Below are positions 27,679 to 35,766 of a stretch of DNA of 64,000 nucleotides, one piece after another. Within the stretch, counting starts at the first letter, position 1. Each line of letters starts with the position of its first letter. Both the position numbers and the translations under genes were made by a program. The DNA is taken from NCBI RefSeq assembly GCF_009176705.1, contig NZ_AP021847.1, positions 486,501 through 550,500 on the forward strand, written 5' to 3'. The notes beneath the pieces were generated by a model that worked only from the letters and a program-made list of their open reading frames with translations, made no database searches and was not told where the DNA came from. Origin of the DNA: Pseudoalteromonas sp. A25 (GTDB lineage: Bacteria > Pseudomonadota > Gammaproteobacteria > Enterobacterales > Alteromonadaceae).

Positions 27679-29802
27679 TTAGTGAGTAAATGTTAATTCA
27701 ACCACTTCTTTTTTTGAAGCAATTTGAATGCTCATCAGCAGCTGGTCGCCATCAGTATCGGTTAAAAAATCTATATTGCTTGGTGCATTGCCCACCACTT
27801 CAAAATACGCATTATCTAAAGAGTAAGACCACAGCTGCAAATCATCATTTATACCAATAATTGTTTCACCAGTTATTACAAAACGTTTCTCGCTACCTTG
27901 GCCGTTAAGCTCACTGATCAGTGTATCTTCAACAGGCCCTGGTTGCCAAAACCGTCCGAGCAAGTCGGTGTAAATCAGTGAGCCACTCGCCGATTTTTGC
28001 GCCCAAACTGCTGACTTATCATAAACAACGCTGTTACTGGGCTTGGGTAAATCTATCTCAGCCAATCGATACGCTCCATTCAACCATATCAAAGACAAAG
28101 CTGTTTGATTTTCGCTATCCCATTGAAAGAGCTTATCAACAGAGTGCGGCAGGGCAAATTTGCGTTCTGTGCCATCTAAAAACAGCTGCACCAGTTCTTT
28201 ATCTGCATTGACTAAAATACTTTGCCCATCTTGCGCCCACTCAATTGAGAATATATAGGTGTCGAGTGGAAACTGGCTGAGCTGCCAAGCACTGTTGCCA
28301 TCAGAGAGCCATACCTGTCGCTCCCCTGAACGCACAGAAGTAAAAGCAATATGCTCTCCACCAGGCTGAAATTTAGCGTTATCTTCAGAGACATTTGAAC
28401 GATGCATCACCCTTTCTTTTAATGAATCTCTGTCCAAATTTAATGTCGCGTAATCAGCTATTGGTACAGATATAACATCGCTATCGTAATAGCCCTTAAT
28501 TGCCAGCATCTTGCCCCCACTAGGATGTACTTTTGGTGAGCCGATAGGTTGATCCAGTGGCAAACTAATGCTTTGGACTTTTCCGTCTGTTGATATTGTA
28601 AAAAGCCGTTTACCCGTGCTGAAGATAAGCTGCCGCTCTAAAGATGAAAAGTTTGGATAAATATATCTAAATTTGCCGATCTGCTCTGGATATTGAACGC
28701 GGTTGCTCGAGATCACGTCGCCATTCGGCTTTAGCATTTCTATATAGTATTGGCCATCTTGATGAACACTCATGAGCGCAATCAGCCCCTTTTTAACTGA
28801 AAAGTCATAGTCAGTCACACTGCCATTTTCAACCTCGTAAATAACTTCACTACTATTATTTGAGACTGAATAGTTAACAAGCTTCCAACTATCAGCACTT
28901 TTGTGCATCAATGCGATATTATCGTTTGAGAGCCAAATTGGGTTGCGAATTTCAGATGATTTGCATTCCATCAGCACGGTTGGAGAAAGTGGACCCTTTA
29001 ACGCCTCGTTAAAATCTAAGCTTACCAGTTTGTAGCACTTTTTCTGAAGTACAGGCTCCTCGCAATCACCCATAGAAATGAACGTTAACTTTTTACCATC
29101 GGGAGACAAGCTATGGCTACTATATACGCCCAAATCTTTGGTTAGCTGAAACTCTTGCTGGGTTTTAATATTTTTCGCCCAAATATTATTAATACAGGCT
29201 TGCTCCGAAAAACGATGAAAAATAATAAACTGCCCGTCATGAGAGTAAATTCCTGAACTTTCTTTATTGTCGGTTGCTGTCAACGCTCGAATTTGTGAAA
29301 TTGTGAGTGTAGGAGTTTGACTGTTGGTCCAAAAATGATAACCAACAGCAGTTATCGTGATTAAAAACAGTATAAAAATGGTAGCAACAGCGCGTGGTTT
29401 AGTCGCTTTCTTATTATCGTTTTGAGCGTTAGGTAGGCCCTTTTCTGATTGACTATGATTAGCTGAGCTGACTTGCAGTTTACCCGCTTGCCATTGCACA
29501 TTGCACTCCAAGCTATAACCCTTTTTGGCATGAGTTTTTATGTAAACTTGCTCTTTACCATCATCACCCAACACTTTTCTAAGCTGGGCAATACTACGCT
29601 GCAAAGTATTAGGAGAGACAATGGTACCTTGCCAAACAGCGTCTAATAATTCATCTTGGCTTACCACCTTACCTTGATTTTTAGCCAAGTAGGTCAGTAC
29701 GCTTAGCGCCTTTGGCGCAATTGTTTGCGCTTGCTCTTTTTTAGTTATCTGATTTCTTGATACGTCAACAAAAAAATCGCCAACCCAATATTGTTGCGCC
29801 AT
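27679..29802 (-). CDS. CadC-like membrane transcription regulator with beta-propeller sensor
   Basis: A protein of 707 aa. The N-terminal winged helix (about 5-100) of the OmpR/ToxR type has APKALSVLTYLAKNQGKVVSQDELLDAVW and a recognition region NTLQRSIAQLRKVLGD. A single membrane helix (138-157) follows a charged linker. The periplasmic part (160-707) is rich in TolB/WD40-like repeats such as SHSLSPDGKKLTFIS and VHPSGGKMLAIKG. Such proteins bind DNA from the membrane and sense a periplasmic signal. Many Alteromonadales carry several paralogues. Target unknown; the MAPEG gene downstream could be co-expressed. Good gaggaaat ribosome-binding site. Confidence 0.88.
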   Translation of the reverse strand: MAQQYWVGDFFVDVSRNQITKKEQAQTIAPKALSVLTYLAKNQGKVVSQDELLDAVWQGTIVSPNTLQRSIAQLRKVLGDDGKEQVYIKTHAKKGYSLECNVQWQAGKLQVSSANHSQSEKGLPNAQNDNKKATKPRAVATIFILFLITITAVGYHFWTNSQTPTLTISQIRALTATDNKESSGIYSHDGQFIIFHRFSEQACINNIWAKNIKTQQEFQLTKDLGVYSSHSLSPDGKKLTFISMGDCEEPVLQKKCYKLVSLDFNEALKGPLSPTVLMECKSSEIRNPIWLSNDNIALMHKSADSWKLVNYSVSNNSSEVIYEVENGSVTDYDFSVKKGLIALMSVHQDGQYYIEMLKPNGDVISSNRVQYPEQIGKFRYIYPNFSSLERQLIFSTGKRLFTISTDGKVQSISLPLDQPIGSPKVHPSGGKMLAIKGYYDSDVISVPIADYATLNLDRDSLKERVMHRSNVSEDNAKFQPGGEHIAFTSVRSGERQVWLSDGNSAWQLSQFPLDTYIFSIEWAQDGQSILVNADKELVQLFLDGTERKFALPHSVDKLFQWDSENQTALSLIWLNGAYRLAEIDLPKPSNSVVYDKSAVWAQKSASGSLIYTDLLGRFWQPGPVEDTLISELNGQGSEKRFVITGETIIGINDDLQLWSYSLDNAYFEVVGNAPSNIDFLTDTDGDQLLMSIQIASKKEVVELTFTH

Positions 29803-30058
29803 ATTTCCTCTACTTCAAACCGATAAATGACTACTCGCCTCGTCATCAGCATACATCAATTTGCCTGGGCATACTATTTCATGATTCCTAAAATATTGAT
29901 TAAATTGCATATTATTACGAGTTAGTTTGTTAAGTAAGTTGGCAGTGTAATAGCTACTCACTTTTTGCAGGCATGTCACTCGCTGTCATCAAGTACCTAA
30001 TCCAGGTTTAACAAGTAAGACACGCGTGCACACTGAATATGCAGATTTATAAATGATT

Positions 30059-32596
30059 TTAGTCAACAAAATCAGCTACTGCTGCTTGCTCTTCTTCCTT
30101 AAGCATTTGTAAGCATGCTTGGATCGGTTTTGCTGGGCTATGAATATACCCTTGTATTAAATGACAACCAAAATCAGCTAACATTTGCTGCTGCTCTTGG
30201 TGCTCAACGCCTTCTGCAATCACTTTAATACCTAATTGAGAGCTCAAATCTATCAAGCATTTGACCATCACTTGCTTGTTATGATCTACCCCCATGCTAT
30301 CTACAAATGATTTATCAATTTTCACATAATCAACTTGGTTCTCAATTAGGTTGCTTAACGAAGAGTAGCCCGTACAAAAATCATCTAACGCTATTGTTAC
30401 GCCTAATTCACTAAGCGACTCTAATACCTGCCACGTGTACTTGTTTGCTGCCATCGATTCTGTCACTTCAATGGTAATTGCACTATATGGTAAACCTGCA
30501 CGCTCTATCGCTGCTGGAATAAGCTCAGTTTGATTGTTACTTGCTTTAAATTCATTTATTGAGCGATTAATAGAAAAGCTAACTTGCTTAAACCCCGCTT
30601 TATGCAGCATAGCTAGATCGCAACAGCTCGTTTCAAGTACATACTGTCCAATTAAGTGAATTAGGCCAAACTCTTCCGCAATAGGAATAAAGCTCGCGGG
30701 CGAAATGGCACCTAACTCTTCGTCAAACCACCGGATCAAGGCTTCAAATTTTGCAATTCTACCGGTTTTTACACTCACGACTGGCTGATAATAAACTTGT
30801 AACGCGCCTACTTTGAGTGCTTTTTTGAGTTTATCTCTGAGCTTAATTTTATTGAGATAGGCGTTTTGAATGGCTTCGTCATGTAAAGCGACCCGAGAGC
30901 GACCCAGCTTTTTCGCATTGCTCAACGCGTGTGCAGCATTTTTTACCAAGGTAGAGCCAGCCAAGTACTCCCCTGCATTAAGATATGCAACGCCAATACT
31001 CACAGTCAGTTCAATGGTCAGATCTTCAATGTAGTAAGGCTCGCTTAGTAATCGTTTTAACTCTTGTGCATGGGAAATAGCCTCTGAGATTGTTTTTTGT
31101 AGCACTAGTAATGCAAATTCGTCACCACCATAGCGACTCGCCATGTCTTTTCTTCTCAGTGTGTTTTGTAATCTATCTGCAACGGCTATTAAAACTCTAT
31201 CACCTATTTCTGGTCCAAAAATATCATTCACTTCTTTAAAGCGATCTAAGCCAATGAAAATCAAACACATATCATGAAGCCGAAAATATTTAGTTAGCTG
31301 CTTTTCTAAATTATGCATAAAGCTGCGCCGATTCAGCAGCCCAGTTAATGCTTCATGGTTGGCATAAAAAGTCAGTTGCGCTTCATTTCGCTTCCAATCC
31401 GAAATATCTCTAAATATCGCCACATAATTGATAACCTTACCATCAACCCCCTTTACTGTGCTTAAGGTAAGCTCTTCAGGGAATACCTGTCCGTCTTTTC
31501 TTCGGTTATAAATTTCCCCTTTCCACACTCCGGTTTGCCTAAATTGTTGCCACATTTGTTGGTAAAATTGTTTAGTCTGCTTACCAGATGACAAAATCCC
31601 TGGATCTTCCCCATATAGCTCGGCAGCGCTATATCCCGTTTGCTCCTCAAATGCGCGATTCACCATCATAATTTTATTGCGATGATCGGTGATCATAAAT
31701 GCTTCTGAAGCATTTTCGAACACCACATTCGTTAACTCTAATTGCCGGCTCAGTGAAGAGGTATAAGTGACATCTTGCACAGTCGCCCGTAATATTCGCT
31801 CATTTAAATGCTCGGTGCTAAGCTCAACCTCCCCTACAATATGAAACAACCCCTGAGTTGTGCTCATTTGTTTATGACAAACCAAGATATCGAAATGATC
31901 AATCTTGCCTTGTTTGATAAGCTCCAACTGAGAAGTGACTCTTTGCTTATCATCAATACGCAGGTGAGATAAAAAATCATCAAATGAGACCTCATCGCTG
32001 TCGTTGTTCAACAAGCTGCACATCTCTTGACTAAACCAATGTAAATCTTGCCCGATATACCAAGTCCATGAACTTAACTTTGCGATTCGCTCGCCATTTG
32101 CCAGTTGCTTTAAAATTAACTCTTTAGCGGACATTTCAAGATTATGACTAAGCTCAGTGGCGACAATACAACCAATTTCTGCAAACCATAGTTTGTCTTG
32201 TTCATGCAACACAGCGGGATTTTCAAACATGCAAACCAAAATACCTATAGGCTTATGATCTGGTGCTCTTAGCGTGACACCTAAATAACCATTAATGTTG
32301 AATAATTGCAGTAATTCGTCTTGAGGATAAAGGGTTTGCAAGTTCTGTTCAAAAGCGCATACGCAGTCTAACTCTTTTGCATCACAGCAAGGTGTGTCGG
32401 CCAAATCATAAACAAAGTTTTTTGCAACTTGTCCATCATGTAAATAATGAAGCGTTTTAACTTGGGAGCCTTCATTTATAAATTTCCCCATTATGCAATG
32501 ATTTGCATGCAAGCGTTTATAAAGCGTACTTAAGGTGTATTGATACCTTTGTTCACTACTTTGCAAATTGTAAAAACGACTAACAGACAAATCCAT
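30059..32596 (-). CDS. GAF-PAS-PAS-GGDEF-EAL cyclic-di-GMP enzyme
   Basis: A protein of 845 aa without membrane segments. A GAF-like N-terminus (about 15-160) contains a Cys cluster (PCCDAKELDCVCAF) that might sense redox or a metal. Two PAS domains follow (about 165-280 and 285-400; the second has MVNRAFEEQTGYSAAELYG). The diguanylate cyclase domain (about 410-570) has an intact GGDEF and an RRKD inhibitory site five residues before it. The EAL domain (about 585-835) retains EAL, ITIEVTES, the DDFCTGYSSL loop and KIDKSFV. Both activities look possible. Stand-alone gene. Confidence 0.92.
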   Translation of the reverse strand: MDLSVSRFYNLQSSEQRYQYTLSTLYKRLHANHCIMGKFINEGSQVKTLHYLHDGQVAKNFVYDLADTPCCDAKELDCVCAFEQNLQTLYPQDELLQLFNINGYLGVTLRAPDHKPIGILVCMFENPAVLHEQDKLWFAEIGCIVATELSHNLEMSAKELILKQLANGERIAKLSSWTWYIGQDLHWFSQEMCSLLNNDSDEVSFDDFLSHLRIDDKQRVTSQLELIKQGKIDHFDILVCHKQMSTTQGLFHIVGEVELSTEHLNERILRATVQDVTYTSSLSRQLELTNVVFENASEAFMITDHRNKIMMVNRAFEEQTGYSAAELYGEDPGILSSGKQTKQFYQQMWQQFRQTGVWKGEIYNRRKDGQVFPEELTLSTVKGVDGKVINYVAIFRDISDWKRNEAQLTFYANHEALTGLLNRRSFMHNLEKQLTKYFRLHDMCLIFIGLDRFKEVNDIFGPEIGDRVLIAVADRLQNTLRRKDMASRYGGDEFALLVLQKTISEAISHAQELKRLLSEPYYIEDLTIELTVSIGVAYLNAGEYLAGSTLVKNAAHALSNAKKLGRSRVALHDEAIQNAYLNKIKLRDKLKKALKVGALQVYYQPVVSVKTGRIAKFEALIRWFDEELGAISPASFIPIAEEFGLIHLIGQYVLETSCCDLAMLHKAGFKQVSFSINRSINEFKASNNQTELIPAAIERAGLPYSAITIEVTESMAANKYTWQVLESLSELGVTIALDDFCTGYSSLSNLIENQVDYVKIDKSFVDSMGVDHNKQVMVKCLIDLSSQLGIKVIAEGVEHQEQQQMLADFGCHLIQGYIHSPAKPIQACLQMLKEEEQAAVADFVD

Positions 32597-32862
32597 AAGT
32601 TTCCATACCTTCGTATAATTAATGGGGCATAAGACGACGCCGAATAATAGTTAATTAAAGTACATACAACATATATGTGGATCAATAAAGATAAGAGAAT
32701 TACAAAAAAAATTACGATAAATGGTTGTAAACTCGATATTTTTACCCATTTCGAAAACAAATTAGTGTAATTCGCTGCACATTTTTACAGTTTCTTACTG
32801 GCTCCATCGGCAAACTCCTCGAATAATGCATATATCAACATACCTCTTATGGAACAAAACAA

Positions 32863-33270
32863 ATGAAAAACTTAATTATTGCGTTCACGACCACCCTTTT
32901 GTTGGCTGCATGTGCACACCATGAAGATGTTAGACCAGGAGACAGTCAACATTATGTGGTTGTTAAATCAGTAGACAGGAATAAAGGTATCAAAGAGGCA
33001 TTGGGCCAAGCTGAACACTTTTGTGAAAAAAGTAGCAATAAACTAGTCGTATTGAACGAAAAAGTAGAATATCGCTCAGAGCAGGCTGAGAAAGATTATC
33101 TAGATAGCCGCTCAACAACAGAGTTTGTCACCGAAGCAAGCGCTTGGCTTTGGGTGCTAGGTGATGGCTATGTTGACGATGTAGCGGCCGTTGCAACATT
33201 AGCAGGAGTAGGCGCTTTAGAGTCAATGGGTGCACCATACTTAGTCACGCTAAATTTTCGATGTGCATAA
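32863..33270 (+). CDS. Small lipoprotein of unknown function
   Basis: A protein of 135 aa. Signal peptide with lipobox LLAAC, cysteine at position 17, so probably an outer-membrane-facing lipoprotein. The mature part has YVVVKSVDRNKGIKEALGQAEHFCEKSSNKLVVLNEK and ends in LNFRCA, resembling the compact alpha/beta lipoproteins whose AxxxCxxxG/NK helix recurs in many families. A short hydrophobic stretch near 100-118 is present. No specific family recognised. ggaac lies before the ATG. A hairpin follows the stop codon. Confidence 0.75.
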   Translation: MKNLIIAFTTTLLLAACAHHEDVRPGDSQHYVVVKSVDRNKGIKEALGQAEHFCEKSSNKLVVLNEKVEYRSEQAEKDYLDSRSTTEFVTEASAWLWVLGDGYVDDVAAVATLAGVGALESMGAPYLVTLNFRCA

Positions 33271-33275
33271 CAATC

Positions 33276-33312
33276 AGCGCCGCTACTTTTAAACATTTTA
33301 AATAGCGGCGCT
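33276..33312. terminator. Hairpin between lipoprotein and LysE genes
   Basis: The arms agcgccgcta (33276-33285) and tagcggcgct (33303-33312) form a strong 10-bp stem with a 17-nt AT-rich loop, between two convergent genes. Only a short T run follows, so termination efficiency is uncertain. Confidence 0.6.
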
Positions 33313-33338
33313 TTAGCTCACAGGATCCTTTAGTAGCG

Positions 33339-33971
33339 CTAATCCGCATAATTAGACAAAAACAAAAACACACCAAAAGCAATAAATATGAACCCACTTA
33401 GTTTGTTATATAAACTGCGACCAGACTCATTATCCAAAGCATCTCTTACGCTGTTTGCTAAAGCCGCATAACCAAAATAAATCACAAAGTGGATCACCGC
33501 ACTGGTCAAACACAGCATCACCACCTGAGGTACTAAGGCTTTACTACTGTCAATAAATTGTGGGAGTAATGCGCAAACAAAAAGCAATGCTTTTGGGTTT
33601 AACGAAGTCACCCAAAATGCCTGCTTAAAGATAATTGCACCTTGTTTGCTCAAAGGCCTGTGCGCTTTTTTCATATCAATGCGGGTAACGGGTGAACGAA
33701 TACTTTTTACACCCAAATAACACAAGTAAGTTGCACCACCAACTTTTAAAGCCGTTAAAAGCGCACTAGATGCTAGTAACACCGCTCCCGCCCCTGTAGC
33801 GCTAAGAATCAACAACAGCTGAAACGCCGCCACATTACCCAATACCCCAAACGTTGCTTTCTTTTTTCCATAATGGATCCCATTGTTTATGCAAAGTAGT
33901 ACCGAGGGACCAGGCGACAACAATAGCGCAATAATCACTACACAATAGCCCAAGTAAAATTCAATGTTCAT
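33339..33971 (-). CDS. LysE/RhtB-family exporter
   Basis: A protein of 210 aa with six membrane helices. SPGPSVLLCINNGIHYGKK at the N-terminus and the LNPKALLFVCALLPQFI block are the family signatures. The start overlaps the end of the upstream monooxygenase-like gene by 11 bases, so it is the third gene of a tightly packed operon that an ArsR-family gene faces divergently. The combination suggests export of a small compound related to the two ferredoxin-like proteins encoded upstream; this is inference. Confidence 0.88.
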   Translation of the reverse strand: MNIEFYLGYCVVIIALLLSPGPSVLLCINNGIHYGKKKATFGVLGNVAAFQLLLILSATGAGAVLLASSALLTALKVGGATYLCYLGVKSIRSPVTRIDMKKAHRPLSKQGAIIFKQAFWVTSLNPKALLFVCALLPQFIDSSKALVPQVVMLCLTSAVIHFVIYFGYAALANSVRDALDNESGRSLYNKLSGFIFIAFGVFLFLSNYAD

Positions 33972-34296
33972 CTTGTGCCAAGCCTAACTTGTTACTGTGG
34001 CTACTATAGTCACGCATTACATGAGCAACGCTTATTCTGTAGCTAGTAAATAGCGTGCGCTTTCCTTCTTGTTGTGCAGCTTGATGTTCAAAGTCACGTT
34101 TCCACCTCTTAACAGCCTCTTCATTCGCCCAAAATGACAATGATAAGAGCTTACTTGGGTTAGCTAAGCTTTGAAAACGTTCAACTGAGATAAAGCCTTC
34201 TACTGCATGTAATTTGCTTTTTAGCCTTGCCGCAATGTCTATGTAGGCTTGTTGGCCTTCAGCTTTCGGTATAACTTCAAAAATAACGACTATCAA
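33961..34296 (-). CDS. Antibiotic biosynthesis monooxygenase (ABM) domain protein
   Basis: A protein of 111 aa with a dimeric ferredoxin-like fold: VVIFEVIPKAEG at the first strand, RLKSKLHAVEGFISVERFQSL in the helix, LLSLSFWANEEAVKRWK and a final HMRDYS-type strand (VAHVMRDY). The start is TTG overlapping the previous stop (TTGA) and is supported by a perfect aaaggagg ribosome-binding site six bases upstream. The family includes cofactor-free monooxygenases, haem-degrading IsdG-type enzymes and many proteins of unknown function. Middle gene of the NIPSNAP-ABM-LysE operon. Confidence 0.85.
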   Translation of the reverse strand: MIVVIFEVIPKAEGQQAYIDIAARLKSKLHAVEGFISVERFQSLANPSKLLSLSFWANEEAVKRWKRDFEHQAAQQEGKRTLFTSYRISVAHVMRDYSSHSNKLGLAQDEH

Positions 34297-34649
34297 TTAC
34301 AGCCTCCTTTTTTTGTTAGTAAATAAGTGGCTGGAACGGCCCTTAAGAAGGTACGCTTTTCACTCACTATAAACTGTTCACTTTGTGCGAAATCAAAGTT
34401 ACGGCCACCTAGCTGTGAATGACGCAATGTATGTCGATATGCTTCATAATCAGCAAGAGACTCGAAACTAATTAAGCCATATGCAACATTGCTTGTTCCT
34501 TCATGTGGTAAGAAATAACCCACTAACTCACCTCCACTTTGCGGAATAATTTCGCCCCAATTCTGGGCGTATTGCTCAAATAAATGCACTTTGTGCGGGT
34601 CAATTTGATATTCAATAAAACAGGTTATTTTCAAAATAGTTGTCTCCAT
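34293..34649 (-). CDS. NIPSNAP-family protein
   Basis: 118 aa from the ATG at 34649; an open frame extending upstream to 34766 overlaps the divergent regulator and is not supported. The core ITCFIEYQIDPHKVHLFEQYAQNWGEIIPQSGGELVGYFLPHEGTSNVAYGLISFESLADYEAYR matches NIPSNAP ferredoxin-like domains in order and spacing. Bacterial members are of unknown function. First gene of the operon; its stop overlaps the ABM start by 4 bases, indicating translational coupling. Confidence 0.85.
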   Translation of the reverse strand: METTILKITCFIEYQIDPHKVHLFEQYAQNWGEIIPQSGGELVGYFLPHEGTSNVAYGLISFESLADYEAYRHTLRHSQLGGRNFDFAQSEQFIVSEKRTFLRAVPATYLLTKKGGCN

Positions 34650-34689
34650 GTTTGTTTTTTGGCAGTCTAGCAAACACAAATCGCCACGC

Positions 34690-34705
34690 TTCGATGCCAA
34701 TCGAA
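34690..34705. promoter_or_regulatory. Inverted repeat, candidate ArsR-type operator
   Basis: The arms ttcgat (34690-34695) and atcgaa (34700-34705) have a 4-nt spacer. They lie in the 71-base gap between the NIPSNAP operon and the divergent ArsR-family gene, just before the latter's ribosome-binding site, which is the expected place for an autoregulatory site. Confidence 0.5.
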
Positions 34706-34720
34706 CTATGAAGGAAAAAC

Positions 34721-35401
34721 GTGGAACCAAATATTGCCTACCTTGGAACGCTAGTTGGAGACTCAACTCGCGCTAAAATGCTGACAGCCCTCATGAGTGG
34801 TAAAGCCCTAACTGCGACCGAACTCGCGCTAGAAGCGGATATAACACCACAAACAGCAAGCAGCCACTTGATGAAGTTACTGGAAGGCGAACTGATTGTT
34901 GTTAGAAAACAAGGGCGGCATAAGTATTTTCAATTAAGAGATCTACAAATTGCTGAATTTATTGAGCAAATGCTAAGTATTAGTGCCTCAATGAGCGGTT
35001 CAAACATTACTACTGGGCCCAAAGACAATAGGCTAAAACGCTCGCGCATTTGTTATGACCACTTGGCAGGAGAGTTAGCCGTTGAGCTTTTTAATACACT
35101 AATAAATAATGAATTACTGATTATTGAAGATACAGAGCAACTAAAATTAACCGACCCTGGTTTACAGTTTTTTACCAATATTGGTTTTGATGCATCAGTC
35201 GCTAATAAAAGTCGCAGGCCACTATGTAAATCATGTTTAGACTGGAGTGAAAGGCGCAGTCATCTTGCAGGCTACCTTGGTAAGTGGATATTATCCGATG
35301 TAGTAACTCGCCAATGGGCAAGCCGAGACTTAGACTCGCGCGCAATCGAATTTAACGCTCATGGCTTACAGGCATTTAAAAAAAAGTATGGTATTTGGTA
35401 A
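34721..35401 (+). CDS. ArsR-family winged-helix regulator
   Basis: A protein of 226 aa. The N-terminal winged helix (about 8-85) reads LVGDSTRAKMLTALMSGKALTATELALEADITPQTASSHLMKLLEGELI and RQGRHKYFQL-like wing residues (VVRKQGRHKYFQL). The C-terminal half has a CxxC pair (RPLCKSCLDWSERRSHLAGYLG) as in YdfF-type regulators, possibly a metal or redox site. GTG start with aaggaaa upstream. Divergent from the NIPSNAP/ABM/LysE operon, which it probably represses. Confidence 0.9.
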   Translation: MEPNIAYLGTLVGDSTRAKMLTALMSGKALTATELALEADITPQTASSHLMKLLEGELIVVRKQGRHKYFQLRDLQIAEFIEQMLSISASMSGSNITTGPKDNRLKRSRICYDHLAGELAVELFNTLINNELLIIEDTEQLKLTDPGLQFFTNIGFDASVANKSRRPLCKSCLDWSERRSHLAGYLGKWILSDVVTRQWASRDLDSRAIEFNAHGLQAFKKKYGIW

Positions 35402-35541
35402 CCTGAACTCGGGTTAAGTAACATAAGCCATTAGACGTATTTTTGAGCACTGAACGGACCATACAAACTTCCCTCGCACTCTTTACGCCGACTCGATATA
35501 ATTGCGCATAAGCTAGTAAAGGTGTAAGCACTCTTTCGTAC

Positions 35542-35727
35542 ATGAAAAACAAAAAAGTTAACCCACTGGTATCTAAATTTACAATAGCATTCTTGCTACT
35601 TGCAGCCTTGTGGATGTTTGTAACCGATAAAGAAATGCTTATCCTTGGTAACTCACTCATACTTGTATATATCGTGACGGCACTTGCCTCTCGCATGTTA
35701 AAAAAACAAAAGCCCAAGAAAAAGTAA
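35542..35727 (+). CDS. Small two-helix membrane protein, unknown function
   Basis: A protein of 61 aa: a basic N-terminus, two hydrophobic segments (about 12-27 and 33-50) and a very basic C-terminus (RMLKKQKPKKK). No close ribosome-binding site is seen; aaaggtg lies about 17 bases upstream of the ATG. A stem-loop follows the stop. The topology is plausible for a real small membrane protein; family not recognised. Confidence 0.55.
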   Translation: MKNKKVNPLVSKFTIAFLLLAALWMFVTDKEMLILGNSLILVYIVTALASRMLKKQKPKKK

Positions 35728-35730
35728 GTA

Positions 35731-35763
35731 AAAAGCCCAGCATGGTTGGCTGGGCTGTTTATA
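35731..35763. terminator. Terminator between small membrane protein and oligopeptidase genes
   Basis: The arms agcccagc (35736-35743) and gctgggct (35751-35758) enclose a 7-nt loop, preceded by an A run (T run on the minus strand). It is the terminator of the convergent oligopeptidase gene and probably serves both strands. Confidence 0.8.
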
Positions 35764-35766
35764 TGT

